Positions 1 through 12,874 are shown, numbered from the stretch's first letter. The stretch: 64,000 nucleotides of DNA from Sapria himalayana (GCA_029783825.1 JAREIK010018690.1:1-64000); one strand, 5' to 3'. Notes: generated by a model not told the origin, from the sequence alone. Made by a program: numbers and translations.

Positions 1-104
1 GGTTGTCCTAATAGTCCAATAAATCAAATCTCTACATGGTTTTATTAATTTTGTTAAATTTTTTGATCATTTGTTTTTTTATGACTTAATAAAAACATAT
101 TCTA

Positions 105-825
105 TGCTGAAGAATTGAGTCGAGATCCAAATTTTTATGAGATTTTCAGGAAGATGCATAAATTAAATAGTATGTTGACAACAAGTCTCAGATGATTGCT
201 AAAAGAATTGTGATATTAATTAGATTTTATAAAACTACTACATTATGAAAATTGTTTGGAATGAAAAATATTTTTTATTTTTTATATATCTAGAATAGTT
301 TTTTTCTCTATTTTATCTCAGGATCTAATGGAGGAACGTGTGATTGCTACTCATCAATAAGTTGAGGGTTCTATGGATCTTCAACCAATTGACTATGATC
401 CAATTTATTTGGAGACCATAGGAGGTCGAAAGAAGCAGCGAGTGTATGGAATCAACTCTAAGGGAATGACATTTTGTTGTATTAGTTGTGCTACTAATTC
501 ATCTTTCTCAGCAATGGTGGATGAGGTGGTTGAACAACAAGCACTGGAAATAAATGAATGTATTGTAGTTTATGGAGACCAAAATGAAAAAAGAAGGATG
601 CATATCTCATTAGAAGGAAGAAATATATGATATTAAGAACATAGGATGAGAAGTATACTAATTTGATGGAAGAAGTACAAGAAATTAAAGAAATGAAAAA
701 TGAGATGAAAGAAATTAAGAATGTAATGCAACAAAAATGTCCTATATGGAGTCAGTTAGAGGCATTGACGCGACAGATAGTATTTTGAGATCTAGCTGTG
801 AAACCTCACAAGAGAGGCTAGCATT
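105..825 (+). pseudogene. Transposase_24-type CACTA protein remnant
   Basis: This is a degraded copy of the second plant CACTA (Ptta/En/Spm, Transposase_24) protein, which accompanies the TNP2 transposase in autonomous elements. Around 110-170 the translation has EELSRDPNFYEIFRKMHK, like the family's conserved segment preceding a run of charged residues. An open stretch at 373-630 contains GGRKKQRVYGINSKGM, the hallmark G-G-x-K-x-R-V-Y-G-[ILM] motif. It is followed by an out-of-frame, lysine- and glutamate-rich coiled-coil tail (about 650-770) ending near SQLEALTRQ. Stops and frameshifts separate these blocks, so no full protein can be made. It reads toward the CACTA 3' terminus at 5186. Its TNP2 partner would lie left of the window. 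A minus-strand relative of the tail lies at 43950-44160. Confidence 0.75.
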
Positions 826-849
826 CCCTACAAATTATGAGGATGATTT

Positions 850-1190
850 CGTCTAAGAATTATTTCTGAACTGTTATTTATTTTTGTCTATGTGTAGCAA
901 ATAATTATGATATTTTTTTGCAAGTTTCAATTTTTTTTATCCTGGTTTTGTTCTTTGCTTTTCCGATTAACCTAATTATAATTCTTTGCAAGACACATTA
1001 TGTGAGACACAAGAAAATTCTAATTCAAAGCATTCAGACATTACCATGGTCCTTCTAATTCATGGGTCCCATATTATTGATTTTAGCTTTATCAAAAGGA
1101 GGCCTAGCTTATCTTATCTTTATTATTCTTAAAACAATTTATTTTTGCACACACACACTCTCTCTAACACAATTGCTGTACATTTTTGGA
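850..1190. other. Spacer after Transposase_24 remnant, shared with inverted copy near 18 kb
   Basis: No gene seen. The stretch around 1040-1130 (CATGGGTCCCATATT followed by a TTTATCAAA segment) recurs in inverted orientation at about 18000-18060. This shows that the 3' part of this element and the element beginning at 16158 belong to one family. Confidence 0.6.
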
Positions 1191-1336
1191 ATTTTGTTGA
1201 AGCTGTATGATAATCACTTTAATTTGTTTTTGTTCATGTCTATAATAATTTTTTTTATATCTATGAATATTTCTTGTGTCTTCGAATTTTTTGGCTAGAG
1301 TTTTAGCCAATTATAGGTATGTAAAAGACAATTTTC

Positions 1337-1813
1337 AGTAGTGGTGGTGGTGGTAGTAGTGGGAGTGCTGGCAGAGGCAGCAGCTGCTGCAACGTAGCAG
1401 CAGCTGCAATACTGGCAACATCGGCAATGGTGTTAGCGTCGGCAACAACGGCAGTAGTGCCAGTGGTGGCGGTGCGGCAGTAGCGGTAACGACTACAGCG
1501 GAGGCAATAGCGGCATCAGAGGTAGTGGTGGTTGTGGAGGCAGCAGCTATTTAGCGGTAGCGCCGGCAGCAGTGGCAGTAGCGGCAGCACCAGCAATGGC
1601 TACATCAGTAGTAGCGACTACAGCACCAGTAGTGGTGACAACATAAGCAGAAGTGGTAGTAGTGGTAGCAGCAGCAGCAATAGAGGCAAGAGCATCATGG
1701 CAGTAGTGGCAGCAGCAACATCAGTAGAGGCAAGAGTAGCAGTGGTAGGGGTAGCAGGAACAACATCAGGATCGACAGCGACAGCAGGAGCAATAGCAAC
1801 GGCAACAAATGTA
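1337..1813. repeat. GGC/GTA-type trinucleotide-rich block
   Basis: Imperfect array of GTAGYGGCR-like triplets. It is strikingly GC-rich inside AT-rich DNA. It is free of stops in several frames and gives low-complexity Ser/Gly, Ala/Val or Thr/Ala translations, so the open frames here are by-products of triplet repetition. Confidence 0.9.
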
Positions 1814-1995
1814 GTATATACCTAAGTATATAGTCAGTATACACGTACATATTTTACTACAGTATTGTTAGTACATATATACTGAGTATATATGTACTCA
1901 GTATATATGTATGCATAATACTATAGTTTATATGTTCATATACTACAATAATATATGTACGAGTGAAATGTAGTATATATGTACATATTTACTAC
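1813..1995. repeat. GTATATAC/ACTCAGTATAT palindromic block
   Basis: Alternating segments such as ATATACTGAGTATATATG and its reverse complement can fold into hairpins. Related blocks follow the trinucleotide block in the other two units and recur near 17.2, 30.1, 31.7, 40.8 and 42.0 kb. Confidence 0.7.
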
Positions 1996-2063
1996 AGAAA
2001 TATATTTATAAAACATAGTTTTTTTATTTTAATTTGATTTGATTGAGTTTTTAATTTCTCACA

Positions 2064-2130
2064 GATATGGTACCACATTGTTTCCCTTACGAAGCTTGTA
2101 TAAGTGAATGGATTTTTCAACAGACATGAC
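2064..2130 (+). pseudogene. PMT-like methyltransferase exon remnant
   Basis: A splice-acceptor-like TTCTCACAG is followed by codons for IWYH-VS-TKL, matching the start of the exon better preserved on the minus strand at 31479-31682 (IWYRNVPHTKLAEVEEYH). The same remnant occurs in all three tandem units (about 2064, 2938 and 4345). Only about 15 codons are alignable by eye before the frame is lost, so this is a trace of capture and not a gene. Confidence 0.55.
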
Positions 2131-2411
2131 ACACCGTGAATCAGATAACTTTTTCATAGTAAAAGTTGGTGCCAAGGAGTAGAGGGAGAGAAAGCAACAT
2201 CAATGCATGGATAGATTATACTTTATGCACTGTCGATAGATACATTGATTAATAAGATGTAATAAAATTTTGTTATTTTTTCTATTTTAGTTATATAAAA
2301 TATTGTATTAGAATAAGATATTAAATGAAATTTTTTTTTTAATTTGAAAATATCATTTATAGTTTTGGTTTTATTCAATTTAATTTAATAATATTATATT
2401 ATTCAATTAAA

Positions 2412-3283
2412 TTTTTGTCGAAGCCGTATGACAATCAACTTTAATTTGTGTTTGTTCATGTCTATAACTATTCTTATATATTTGTGAATATCTTTGTGTG
2501 TCTCCAAAATTTTTGGGTAGAGTTTTAGCCTATTATAGGTTTGTAAAGCCTATTATCAGTAGTGATAGTAGCGGTGGTGGCGGAGTGGTTGTAGTGGCAG
2601 TAGAGGCGGTAGCGGGGCAGCTGTGGCTATGGAAGTAGTGGCAGGAGTGGCAGCGATGGCGAGAGTAGCAGCAATGACAACAAATGTGGTATATACGTAT
2701 GTATATAGTTAGTATATACGTTATATAAACTGAAGTATTTTATGTTATATACTAAGTAAACATGTACCTAGTATTATGTATGCATAATACTATTGTTTAT
2801 ATGTACATATACTATATGTAATATATGTACGAGTCAAATACTAGTATATGTACATAGTTACTGTAGTAATATATATTGACAAAACATAGTTTTTTTAAAA
2901 TTTATTTTGATTTGATTGAGTAGTTTAAATTTCTTACAGATATGATACTACATTGTTTCCCATACGAAGCTTGTATAAGTGAAGGGATTTTTCAATAGAC
3001 ATGAAGTACCATGCCTTATACAACTTTTTTTGTAACAGAAAGTTGGTGATTAGAGGAGTAGAGGGAGAGAAAGCAACGTCAATGCATGGATAGATTATAC
3101 TTTATGCACAGTCGGTAGATACATTGATTAATAAGATGTAAAATAATTTTGTTATTTTGTTATTTTAGTTATTTAAAATACTATATAGAATAAGTTATTA
3201 AATAAATTTTTTTTGTTTAATTTAAAATTTTCATTTCTGTTTTTATTCAATTTAATATAAAAATATTAAATTATTTAATTAAA
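2412..3283 (+). repeat. Tandem composite unit 2 of 3 (short trinucleotide block)
   Basis: Second head-to-tail unit, about 872 bp. It has the same order of parts as its neighbours, but the GC-rich trinucleotide block is only about 130 bp (2560-2690). This block accounts for most of the length difference between units. The methyltransferase exon remnant lies at about 2938-3010. Confidence 0.85.
2560..2690. repeat. GGC/GTA-type trinucleotide-rich block, short
   Basis: Same triplet composition as the block at 1337-1813 but contracted, in the same position of the second tandem unit. Confidence 0.85.
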
Positions 3284-4690
3284 ATTTTGTTGAAGCTGTA
3301 TAACAATCAACTTTAATTTGTGTTTGTTCATGTCTGTAATATTTGTTTTTATATATTTGTGAATATGTTTGTGTGTCTCTGAATTTTTAGGGTAGAATTT
3401 TAGCCTATTATAGGTATGTAAAAGCCTATTATTAGTAGTAGTAGCAGCGACAGCGGTGACAGCAGTGGTAATGATGGCAGTGGTAGTGGCAGGGGCGGCA
3501 ACAGAAGTGGCGGTGGCAGCTACGCAGCGACAGTGGCGGCATTAGTGGCTATGGCAGTGACAGTGGCGGCTACGGTGGCTGCGGCAGCAATAGCGGCGGC
3601 AATGGCGATGGCGGCGATGACATTGGTGGCATTAGTAGTGTGGTAGTGACTGCGATGGTAGCAACGGCGGCAGCATCAGCGTAGTAGTAACGGCAGCAGT
3701 AGTGGTAGCAGTGGCAGCAGCGGAAACGACATCGGCGGGAGTGGCAGTAGTGGAGGTAGTGGTAATGGCGACAGTGGCGGTAGCAGTTACAGTAGTGGCA
3801 GAGGTGGCAATGGTGGTAGAGGCAACAACGACAGTGGCGGTAGTAGTAGTGGCAGTGGCCGCTACCGCAGCAGCGGCAGCACCATCTGTGGGTGCAGCGG
3901 CGACTGCCACTGAATCAGACAGCGGCGGCGGCAGCGATGGCGGCATCGGTGGCATTTACAGCAGTGGCGGCAGTAGAGGCAACGGTGGTAGTAGAGGTAG
4001 TTGTGGTAGCAGGATTAGTAGTAGTGGCATTGGCTGTGACAGCATCAGCGGCAGGAGTGGCAACGGTAGCATGAACAGCATCAACAACAACAAATGCGAT
4101 ATATACTATGAATAAAGTCTGTATATATGTACATAATACTACAATATTTTATTACATATATACTAAGTATATTTGCCACTCAGTATATTGTATACATAAT
4201 ACTACAGTTTTATGTACATATACTAGAGTAATATATTATGATTGAAATGCTGATATATATTTACATATATACTGCAAAATTATATATTTATCAAAATATA
4301 ACATTTTTTTATTTTAATTTGACTAAGTGGTTTAATTTCTTACAGATATGATACCACATTATTTCTCATACAAAGCTTGTATAAGTGATGGGTTTTTACA
4401 CAAGACATTACGTGCCGTGACTCATCAGCTTTGTCGCACTAGAAAAATGGTGATAGGAGAAGCAGAGGGAGAGAAAGCAACATTAATGAATAGATTATTA
4501 TACTTTATGCACTGTCGGTAGAAACATTGATTGATATGATGTAATAATATGTTGTTAATTTTAGTTTCAATTATGTAAAATATTGAATTAGAATAAGTTA
4601 TTAAATGATTTATTTTTTGTTTATTATAAATTATTTATAGTTCTTTTTATATTCAATTTGAATATAAATTATTAAATTATTTAATTAAAA
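3284..4690 (+). repeat. Tandem composite unit 3 of 3 (longest trinucleotide block)
   Basis: Third unit, about 1.4 kb, with the longest GC-rich block (3433-4093). The palindromic block is at about 4105-4290 and the methyltransferase exon remnant at about 4345-4410. The unit runs into CACTA subterminal repeats. Confidence 0.85.
3433..4093. repeat. GGC/GTA-type trinucleotide-rich block, long
   Basis: Same triplet composition, expanded to about 660 bp. Open frames on both strands encode Ala/Val/Thr or Gly/Ser runs only. Confidence 0.9.
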
Positions 4691-4739
4691 AATTTTAAAA
4701 ATAAATTATATTCTCAAAAAAAGTTTTGAAATTAAAATA

Positions 4740-5186
4740 ACTAGGAAAAAATCCCTTGATAATTTAGCAAGGGAAAAATCTCTTGCTAAAATAGCTATGA
4801 AAATTCCCTAGCTTATTTAGCAAAGGAAATCTTAATTTAGCAATGGATTTTCCGTCAGCTAAATTTATTTATTTAGGGACTATTTCCGTCACTAAAATTT
4901 AGCGACCAGCCTTTTGCTTGGGAAATCTACCGTCGTTATTTTTGTTTAGCGATGAAAATCTCATTAGCTTGCTAATTTAGCTAGGTAAAATTTTTTTTAG
5001 CTAGAGTGATTTTTCCATCACTAAATATTTAGCTAGGGAGACTTTCCCTTACTAAATTTTAGTAACCAACACTTTAGATAGGGAAATGATCCATTGTTAA
5101 TCCATCGCTATATCCCTTTTAGCGATGGAAAATGCTCATTTAGCTACGCAATTGTCCCCTAGCTATCTGAGATTTGTCTTATAGTA
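4740..5186 (+). mobile_element. CACTA subterminal repeats and decayed 3' terminus
   Basis: Repeated inverted words of the type TAGCTAGGGAA / TTCCCTAGCTAA and TAGCGATGGAAA are typical of CACTA subterminal protein-binding regions. The last bases (5173-5186, TTTGTCTTATAGTA) look like a mutated TTTTCTTGTAGTG terminus. The satellite begins directly after it. Confidence 0.7.
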
Positions 5187-7900
5187 AAATAAGATATATG
5201 TGGTTATACATTAGTTACACATATAGTTAAAACGTATATATATACATGTATGTTAATTAATTTGTTAATTTAATTTTATATATTTATACATATAGTAATG
5301 TATAGGTATAGATATACAAAAATACTTTTTTATATACTACTATTTACAAATATATATTTAATATAAGCTGCAAATAAAATATTTAAATATAATTATGCAT
5401 AAAACTTTTAAAGTTATACACTTAGTAAGAACAATTATTTATAGTTATATATTATTCTACATATAATATATATAGTTATAAATAGTTATGTATAATTAAA
5501 CATATAGTTATATATTGATATATCATACAAGTAGTTTATAAGTAGTTATAAATAAATATAAACAATGTTATAAAAATTCTTTTTGCTTTAATTATATTAA
5601 TACATTAATGTATATATAGTTATATAGTTATAATATAAGTATTAATACATTAATGTTACAAATATAGTTATATATAATTATATAACCATTTATTTAAATT
5701 TACAAATATTTATATATAGTTATACACATAGTTTAAAATAATGATGTATGTTGTAATTATAAATATAGTTATATGTGGTTATACATTTAGATACACATAT
5801 AGTTAAATGTATATTTATACATGTTGGTTTATATATTTGTTAATCTTTTTTATATATTTATACATATTATAATGTATAGGTATAGATATAGTAAAATACT
5901 TTTTTATATACTACTATATACAAAAATATATTAAATATAAGCTATAATTTAATATTTAAATATAATTATGCTTCAAACTTTTAAAGTTATACACATGATA
6001 AGATACAATTATTTATAGTTATATATTATTTTACATATAATATATAAAGTTATAAATAGTTATATATAATTAAAACATATAGTTATATATAGAATTATTC
6101 ATACAAGTAGTTATAAGCAGATATACATAAATATAAACAATGTTATAAAAAAAATTTTTTGCTTTAATTTAAATTAATACATAAATGTATATATATTAAC
6201 AAATAAAGTTATATATAATAATATATACATTTTTTTAGTTATACAAATATTTATGTATAGTTATACATATATAGTTTAAAATAATATTGTATGTTGTTAT
6301 ACATGTAATTATAAATATAGTTACATGTGGTTATACATTTAGTTACACATATAATTAAACATATATTTATACTTGTATGTTTATATATTTGTTAATTTAA
6401 TTTATATATGCATACATATAGTAATGTATAGGTATAGATATACTAAAATACTTTTTTATATACTACTATTTACAAATATATATTAAATATAAGCTGTAAA
6501 TTTAATATATAAATACAATTATGCTTAAACTTTTAATGGCATACACATAGTACGATACAATTATTTGTAGTTATATATTATTTTACATATAATTTATATA
6601 GTTATAAATAGTTATATATAATTAAACATATAGTTATATATAGATATATTCATACAAGTTGTAATAAGTAGTTATCCATAATAAAAACAATGTTATAAAG
6701 ATTTTTTTTGCTTTAATTATATTAATACATAAATGTATATATAGTTGCAATTATAGTTATATATAATTATATAGACATTTATTTAGTTATACAAATATTT
6801 ATATATAGTTATACTCATTTAGTTTAACATAATGTTGTATTTTGTTATACATGTAATTATAAATATTGTTACATGTTATTATACATATAGTTACACATAT
6901 AGTTAAATGTATATTTATACATGTAGGTTTTTATATTTTTTAATTTAATTTTTTATACATATAGTTATGTATAGGTATAGATATACTAAAATACTTTTTA
7001 TATACTACTATATGCAAATATATATTAAATATAAGCAGTAAATTTAATATTTAAATATAATTATGAATAAAACTTTTTAAGTAATACACATATTAAGATA
7101 TAATTATTTATATATTATGTTATATATTATGTTACATATAATATATTATATGTAACATAGTAATATTTAAATATAGTTAAATATAATATATATAATATAT
7201 TATATTATGTTATACACATAATATATATTATATATTATGTTACATATATTATATTATGTTACATATATACATATATGTTACATATATTATATTATATGTT
7301 ATATTATGTTACACAAATATTACATATATTATATAATATAATAATATTTAACATAGTGATATATTATATATGTTATTATAATATATATTATGTTATACAC
7401 ATAGTAATATTTAAATATAGTTATATATTATGTTACATATAATATATATAATTATAAATAGTTATATATAATTAAACAAATAGTTATATATAGATATATT
7501 TATACAAGTAGTGATAAGTAGTTATACATAAATATATACAACGATATAAACAAATAATTTAATTCAATTATATGAATACATATATGTATATAGAGTTACA
7601 AATATAGTTATATTTACTTATATAGTGTTACATATTTATACAAATATCTATATATAGTTATACACATATAGTTATAAATATGTATGTAGTTAAAGATATA
7701 ATTATATTTAGCATTTATATAGGTATACATTTAGTAAAATATAATTATATTTAGTTATATATTAGTATACATAGAGTATATATTTTTTAGAAATATAGTT
7801 ATATAGAATTATACATATAGTTATACATTATTATATTGTTACAAATTAGTTATATAAAGTTATAAATATAGTTATAAAAGTAGTTTAATTTATTATAAAT
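5187..7900. repeat. AT-rich satellite, about 550 bp period
   Basis: Dense variants of ATATAGTTATACATATAGTT. A recognisable segment (TATGTGGTTATACAT, then GTATAGGTATAGATATA about 100 bp later) recurs near 5190, 5770, 6325 and 6870, so the higher-order period is roughly 545-580 bp. The part beyond 7080 is more scrambled (TATATTATGTTACATATA runs). No gene is seen. Related arrays lie at 18290-19990 and, inverted, at 38170-39270. Confidence 0.8.
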
Positions 7901-8459
7901 ATAGTTTAAAATACTTTTATATAAAATGGTATATGATTATATAATTTAATACGTGAATCTATATAATATTTGTGACTAAAATATTTTTATAAATGTTACT
8001 TAAATATTATTATTTTATATATAACACTTTTATAAATAATATATAGTAGATATATCACATTTATATAAACATGATAAATATTCTATAATTGTAATCAAAA
8101 TGAAAAATATAATTAATTGTGTCAAATATAATTAATTATGTCGAGTCAAAATCATATTAGATTAAATTAAATTGAAGCAAATTTTAAGAAATTAGGAGGA
8201 GAAAAAAAACCTAATACCTAAATATACTGAAATAACGAATTTCCGAATGTCTATATATAATTCAGAGAGACGAAGATGTGTATTAGATATTTCAAGGAGA
8301 AGAACAAAGAAAAACTTACCTAATTTCAGAAGAAATATAAAATTTTTCTGATCTTGTGCTTACAATTGCATCTATTTTGGAAAAACAATGGAATTTCGAT
8401 GAATTTAGGTTATAATGATTTAGCATATGATTTTTAATCAAAAATTTAAAACATTGAAT
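7901..8459. other. AT-rich spacer without recognised gene
   Basis: No ORF or RNA gene seen. The purine-rich stretch at about 8185-8340 may be unique sequence belonging to the element that follows. Confidence 0.5.
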
Positions 8460-9258
8460 TACCAACCTAAATTATGGTTGGCAAATGGTCGATGAGAAAA
8501 ATCTATAAGTATTTGGTAATATACTTCTATTCGTTAAATGGTCGGTAATTAGTCAGTAATTTCTATTCGCTATTTCCATCCTAATTTACTGACAATTTCA
8601 GACCCAAAACATCTTGGTCGGAAGTTATGGTCGGTATTCGGTGGTGAAATGGTCAAGTAATTACAGACCTAAATATTTGGTCGGTAGTTTGGTCGAAAAT
8701 TATAACCTTAAAAATATATTGGATAACCATATACCGACCATTTTTAATGGTTATATATTTTTGGTCGTTAAATGGTCGGTAATCTTTCGGTAATGTTTTT
8801 CTCTAATTCTCTTTTTTATTTACCGACCATATTATCGACCAAATATATTTGGTCGTTAATATATGGTCGTTAGTTGGTCGAGAATTTCGTCAGAAGATTT
8901 TTCTCCAATGTGCCTCTTCAAATCTATAAATTAATCATGAATTGGTTAGTAATTACCGACCTATATATTTGGTCAGTATATGGTCGGTATGTACGAAGCT
9001 ATAAATAATTTGAAAAAAGACTATACCGACCAAGTATATGCTAGGTTGTTAAATGATCGGTAATATATTCGATAACCACTCTACAAACTGATTACCGACC
9101 AAAAATATTTGATTAGCAATTATGGTTGGTCTTTGGTCCATAAAATTTTTTTTTTCATTTCTCTTTTTTGGTCGCTAACCGATCGTATTTTGGACAACAA
9201 TTAGTGATCGAATTTTTTGGTCAGTATTTTGGTAGGTATTATCGTAATTTTAATAGTG
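8460..9258. mobile_element. Element end with GGTCGGTAA/TTACCGACC subterminal repeats
   Basis: Many direct and inverted copies of TTTGGTCGGTAA and ACCGACCAAATAT fill the stretch. It stops at 9246-9258 with AATTTTAATAGTG, whose reverse complement starts CACTATTAAAA, so this may be the terminus of another CACTA-like family. Just right of it the sequence resumes homology to the SmF copy near 42.39 kb, which supports an insertion boundary there. I could not identify the partner terminus to the left. Confidence 0.6.
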
Positions 9259-9299
9259 ATTGCATTGTTCATTAGTTTTTTTATTGCTGAATATCGCAG

Positions 9300-9858
9300 A
9301 CCATATCCATTAATCCCAAGCTTTATTAACAACTTGACTGTGAAGACGATCATTGTAAAACTCAAGTGGGGAATGAAATACATAGGTGGGCTACCATGTG
9401 TTATTTTGCTGTGCATTGCATTTTTTTTCATTTTTTTGGTTTCTTTCAAGTTTCTTTGCTTCGTTGGATTCCTATATGAACCTACATGTGTGCAAAATTT
9501 CAATACCATGCAGCCTGTTGTCATTTCAACTTCCATTTCTATTTTGTTTGGTAATTTCTAACTTTCTTATAATTAACCATGGACTGATGCGTAAAACTAG
9601 GCAAAATAGAAGATTATGTTGATGAGCAGTTTACTAGAAATCTTGGAAAAATCTTGATATGATAATTTAAAAATAAGCTCATGATTATCTTGTTATGTGA
9701 ATTTTCTAGCAAATGGCAGTTGGTGTTGCAAGTGATAGTCTATATGTTTATCAGTGGCATAGTATTTATTCTTTATTAGTTTGTAAATGTAGTATGTTAT
9801 GATCTATATGCAAGTGTAACAATGTTATCTATCTGCATGGAGTACTAGAGAAAAATAA
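9300..9858 (+). pseudogene. Captured SmF (snRNP F) gene fragment, copy 1
   Basis: SmF is an Sm-ring protein of spliceosomal snRNPs. Four exon-like blocks in order match it. 9300-9385 follows an acceptor-like CAG and includes NNLTVKTIIVKLKWGMKYIG (Sm1 motif). About 9451-9490 includes the DSYMNL stretch. About 9599-9661 includes EDYVDEQFTRNLGKILI (Sm2 region). About 9812-9858 includes CNNVIYLHGV. Introns are retained, so capture was from genomic DNA. A 2 bp deletion in the first block relative to the copy at 42421 breaks the frame, and the start codon exon is missing. The last block runs straight into a kinesin-like piece. It reads toward the CACTA terminus at 10456. Confidence 0.85.
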
Positions 9859-9864
9859 CTAGAA

Positions 9865-9930
9865 GATGTTGGCCATGGAGGGATATGCTCAGGTGCTAGA
9901 GAAATATGCAGTTCTTGAGGAGCTAGGAGA
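9865..9930 (+). pseudogene. Captured kinesin (KIN-12-like) fragment, copy 1
   Basis: About 20 codons encode LAMEGYAQVLEKYAVLEEL. This resembles the conserved coiled-coil segment MAMEGHARMLEQYADLEE that I recall from plant KIN-12/phragmoplast kinesins. The frame then ends. It directly follows the last SmF block. A better-preserved version lies at 43225-43350 in the same relative position. The assignment rests on a short segment. Confidence 0.5.
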
Positions 9931-10189
9931 AAGAAAATAATATCAATTTCACAGATAGATTATACTTTATGCACTGTCATTAGATACATTAATGCAAAAT
10001 AAGATGTAATCAAGTTTTTTTATGATTCTGTTTTACCTGTTTAACATATTGTATCAAATTATTTTATTAATTGATTTTATTTTTTAAAAATTATAAATAA
10101 TGGTTTATAATTTATGTTATTATTAAATTTAATATAAAAATTTAAAAATATGTAATTAAATTTTATGTAAAAAATTAAAAATATGAACT

Positions 10190-10456
10190 AATTTTGGAAT
10201 GAAAATAGCTAGGGATTTTTTTCCTCGCTAATTTAGCTAAGGAATTTTTCCTCGCTATTTTTTTCCTCGCTAATTAAATTGATTTATTTTTCATGCTAAT
10301 TTAGCTAGGGAATATTTTCCTTGTAAATTTTTAGCAACCATCACTATAGCTTGGGAAATGTTCCGTCATTATTCAATAGTTATATACAATTTAGCGACGA
10401 ATAAAAAAATATAGCTAGGGGATTTTCTCTAACTATTTGTTATATTTTTTGTAGTG
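10190..10456 (+). mobile_element. CACTA subterminal repeats and 3' terminus
   Basis: Inverted words TAGCTAGGGAA and TTCCTCGCTAATTTAGC are followed by the terminus TTTTTTGTAGTG at 10445-10456, the complement of the CACTACAA...AAAA start. The TCTA array starts at the very next bases. The preceding segment (about 9955-10180) is also found before the terminus at 43883. Confidence 0.85.
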
Positions 10457-12843
10457 TGTCTATCTTTCTATCTATTATTCTTTCTATGTTTCTATCTACC
10501 TATCTTTATATCTACCTATCATTAAATCTATCTCTATTTATGTCAATATTTTTATATGTTTGTATGTCTATCTGTAAATCTATCTATTTGTCTATTTGTC
10601 TATGTGTCAATCTGTGTATTTTTCTTTCTGTCTATATATCATTCTATCAATTTGTCTATCTATATTTCTATCTATCTATCTATCAACTATTTATCTTCAA
10701 CTATTTATCTATCATAATGTGTATGTATAAATGTGTCTTTCTGTCTATCTATCTATCTATTAATCTATTTATCTATAAACAGGTCTATCTATCTATCTGT
10801 ATATCTATATATCTATCTATCTATATATCTATCTATATATATGTTTATTTGTAAATTTGCTTATGTGTCTATTTGTCCAACTAACTATTTGTCTATTTGT
10901 TTATCTATGCATCTTCTTATCTATCTATCTATCTATAAACTTATCTGCCTATAAATATGTCTATCTATCTATCTTTCTGCCTGTCTATCTTTCTACATGT
11001 CTATCTGTCTATATGGCTATCTATATAATTGTCTATCTATCTATCTAACTATCTATATATCTATCTGTCTGTCAATCTATAAACATGTCTATCTATCTAC
11101 CAATCAATCTATCTATCTATCTAACTATCTATCTATTTTTCAATGTGTCTATTTTTCTATCAATCAATCAATCATTCTATCTATCTATCTTTCTTTATAT
11201 CTATCTATCAATCTATCTAACTATATGATGATCTAACTATCTAATTATCTATCTATCTATATATCTATCTATCTATCTATCTATCTATTTATCTCTCTCT
11301 CTCTCTCTCTCCCCCTCTATCTATTTATCTATATATCAATCTATCAATCCATCAATATATCTATCGATCTTCCTATTTATTTACATATCTATCTATCTAT
11401 ATATTTGTCTATCTAACTATATATCTATTTATCTGTCTGTTTTCTCTCTATCTATCTATCTTTACTATATGTCTATCTATATATAGGACTATCTATCAAT
11501 TTATCAATATATCTATCTATTTTTCAATCTATATATCTATTTATCTATATATCTATCTATATCACTCTAACTAACTATCTATCGAACTATCTATATATCT
11601 ATGTATCTTATATATTCCCAACTATCTATAAATCTATCTATCTATTAATTTAACAATCTATATATATATATATATATATATATCTATCTATCTATCTATT
11701 TATCAATCTATCATTCTATATGTCTATCTATCTATCTTTGTATCTATCTAACTATCTACCTATCTTTATTTATTTTTAATGATCTATTTATTTATCTCTC
11801 TTTTTGTCTATCTTTCTATTTGTATATCTATCTATCTCTCTAACTGTCTATCTATCTATTTGTCTATTTTTTCTATCTGTCTCTCTATCGTTCTATCTAT
11901 CTATCTATATGCGTATCTACCTATCTCAATATCTTTCTATCTATCTAACTATTAATCTATGAATCAATCAATCTATCTATATTTCTATCTATGTATCTAT
12001 CTATTTGTCTATCTATCTATCTATATATTTATCTATCTAACTATCAATCTATTTAAATGTCTAAATGTCTATTTTTTTTATCTATCTAAATGTCTATCTA
12101 TCTATCGGTCTATCTATATATCTATTAATCTATCTATCTAGGTATCATTCTATCTATATGTCTATCTATCTATCTATCTAATTGTATATCTATCAATATA
12201 TTTGTCTATCTATCTATCTATATGTCTATCTATCTATCTTCCTTTCTATCTATCTATCTATTTGTCTGTCTATTTATTTATCTATCTTTTTGCCCATCTT
12301 TCTATCTATCTATATATTTATCTAAATATTTTTATATCAATCTTTATGTCTATCTATATATCTATATGTCAAATATATATCTGTTTATCTATTTTTCTAT
12401 CTATTTGTCTATCTTCTATCAGCCTATCTATCTATCTATCTAAATATATATTTGTCTATCTATCTATCTGTATATCTGGCTATCAAAATATCTGTCTATC
12501 TATCTAGCTATCTATCTTATATCTATCTATCTATTTGTGAATTTGTCTATATGTCTCTTTATCTATCTATATATCTAACTATCTATTTTTCTGTTTATCT
12601 ATCTATCTATTTATCTATCTATCTTTAAATCAATCTATCTATTTGTATATATATAACACATATTTATATATCTATCTGTCTATGTTTTTATCTATCTATC
12701 TATCTATCATCTATCAATCTATTTGTCAATCTATCTATCATTTTATTTGTCTATCTGTCTATGTTTACTTTGATCTAACTATCAATTTGTTTATTTATCA
12801 TTTTGTCTATCTATCCATTTATCAATCAATCAATTAAACAATA

Positions 12844-12874
<31 letters not shown>

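Larger units (their letters stand above)
1191..2411 (+). repeat. Tandem composite unit 1 of 3
   Basis: First of three head-to-tail units, each starting with a TTTTGTTGAAGCTGTAT-like anchor. The order inside is: an AT-rich leader ending in a GAGTTTTAGCCTATTATAGG-like segment, a GGC/GTA trinucleotide block (1337-1813), a palindromic GTATATAC block (1813-1990), a short methyltransferase exon remnant (about 2064-2130), then a conserved tail with GGATAGATTATACTTTATGC. Unit length is about 1221 bp. Confidence 0.85.

Noticed and set aside
1532..4115. Ser/Gly- and Ala/Val/Thr-rich ORFs on both strands (also 16456-16879)
   Set aside because: They coincide exactly with triplet-repeat blocks, are open in several frames at once, and differ in length between tandem units.
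9217..9622. ORFs of 114 and 78 codons around the SmF copy, and an antisense ORF at 9201-9536
   Set aside because: They mix exon and intron sequence of the captured SmF gene; only parts match SmF. The same holds for 42412-42645 and its antisense ORF.
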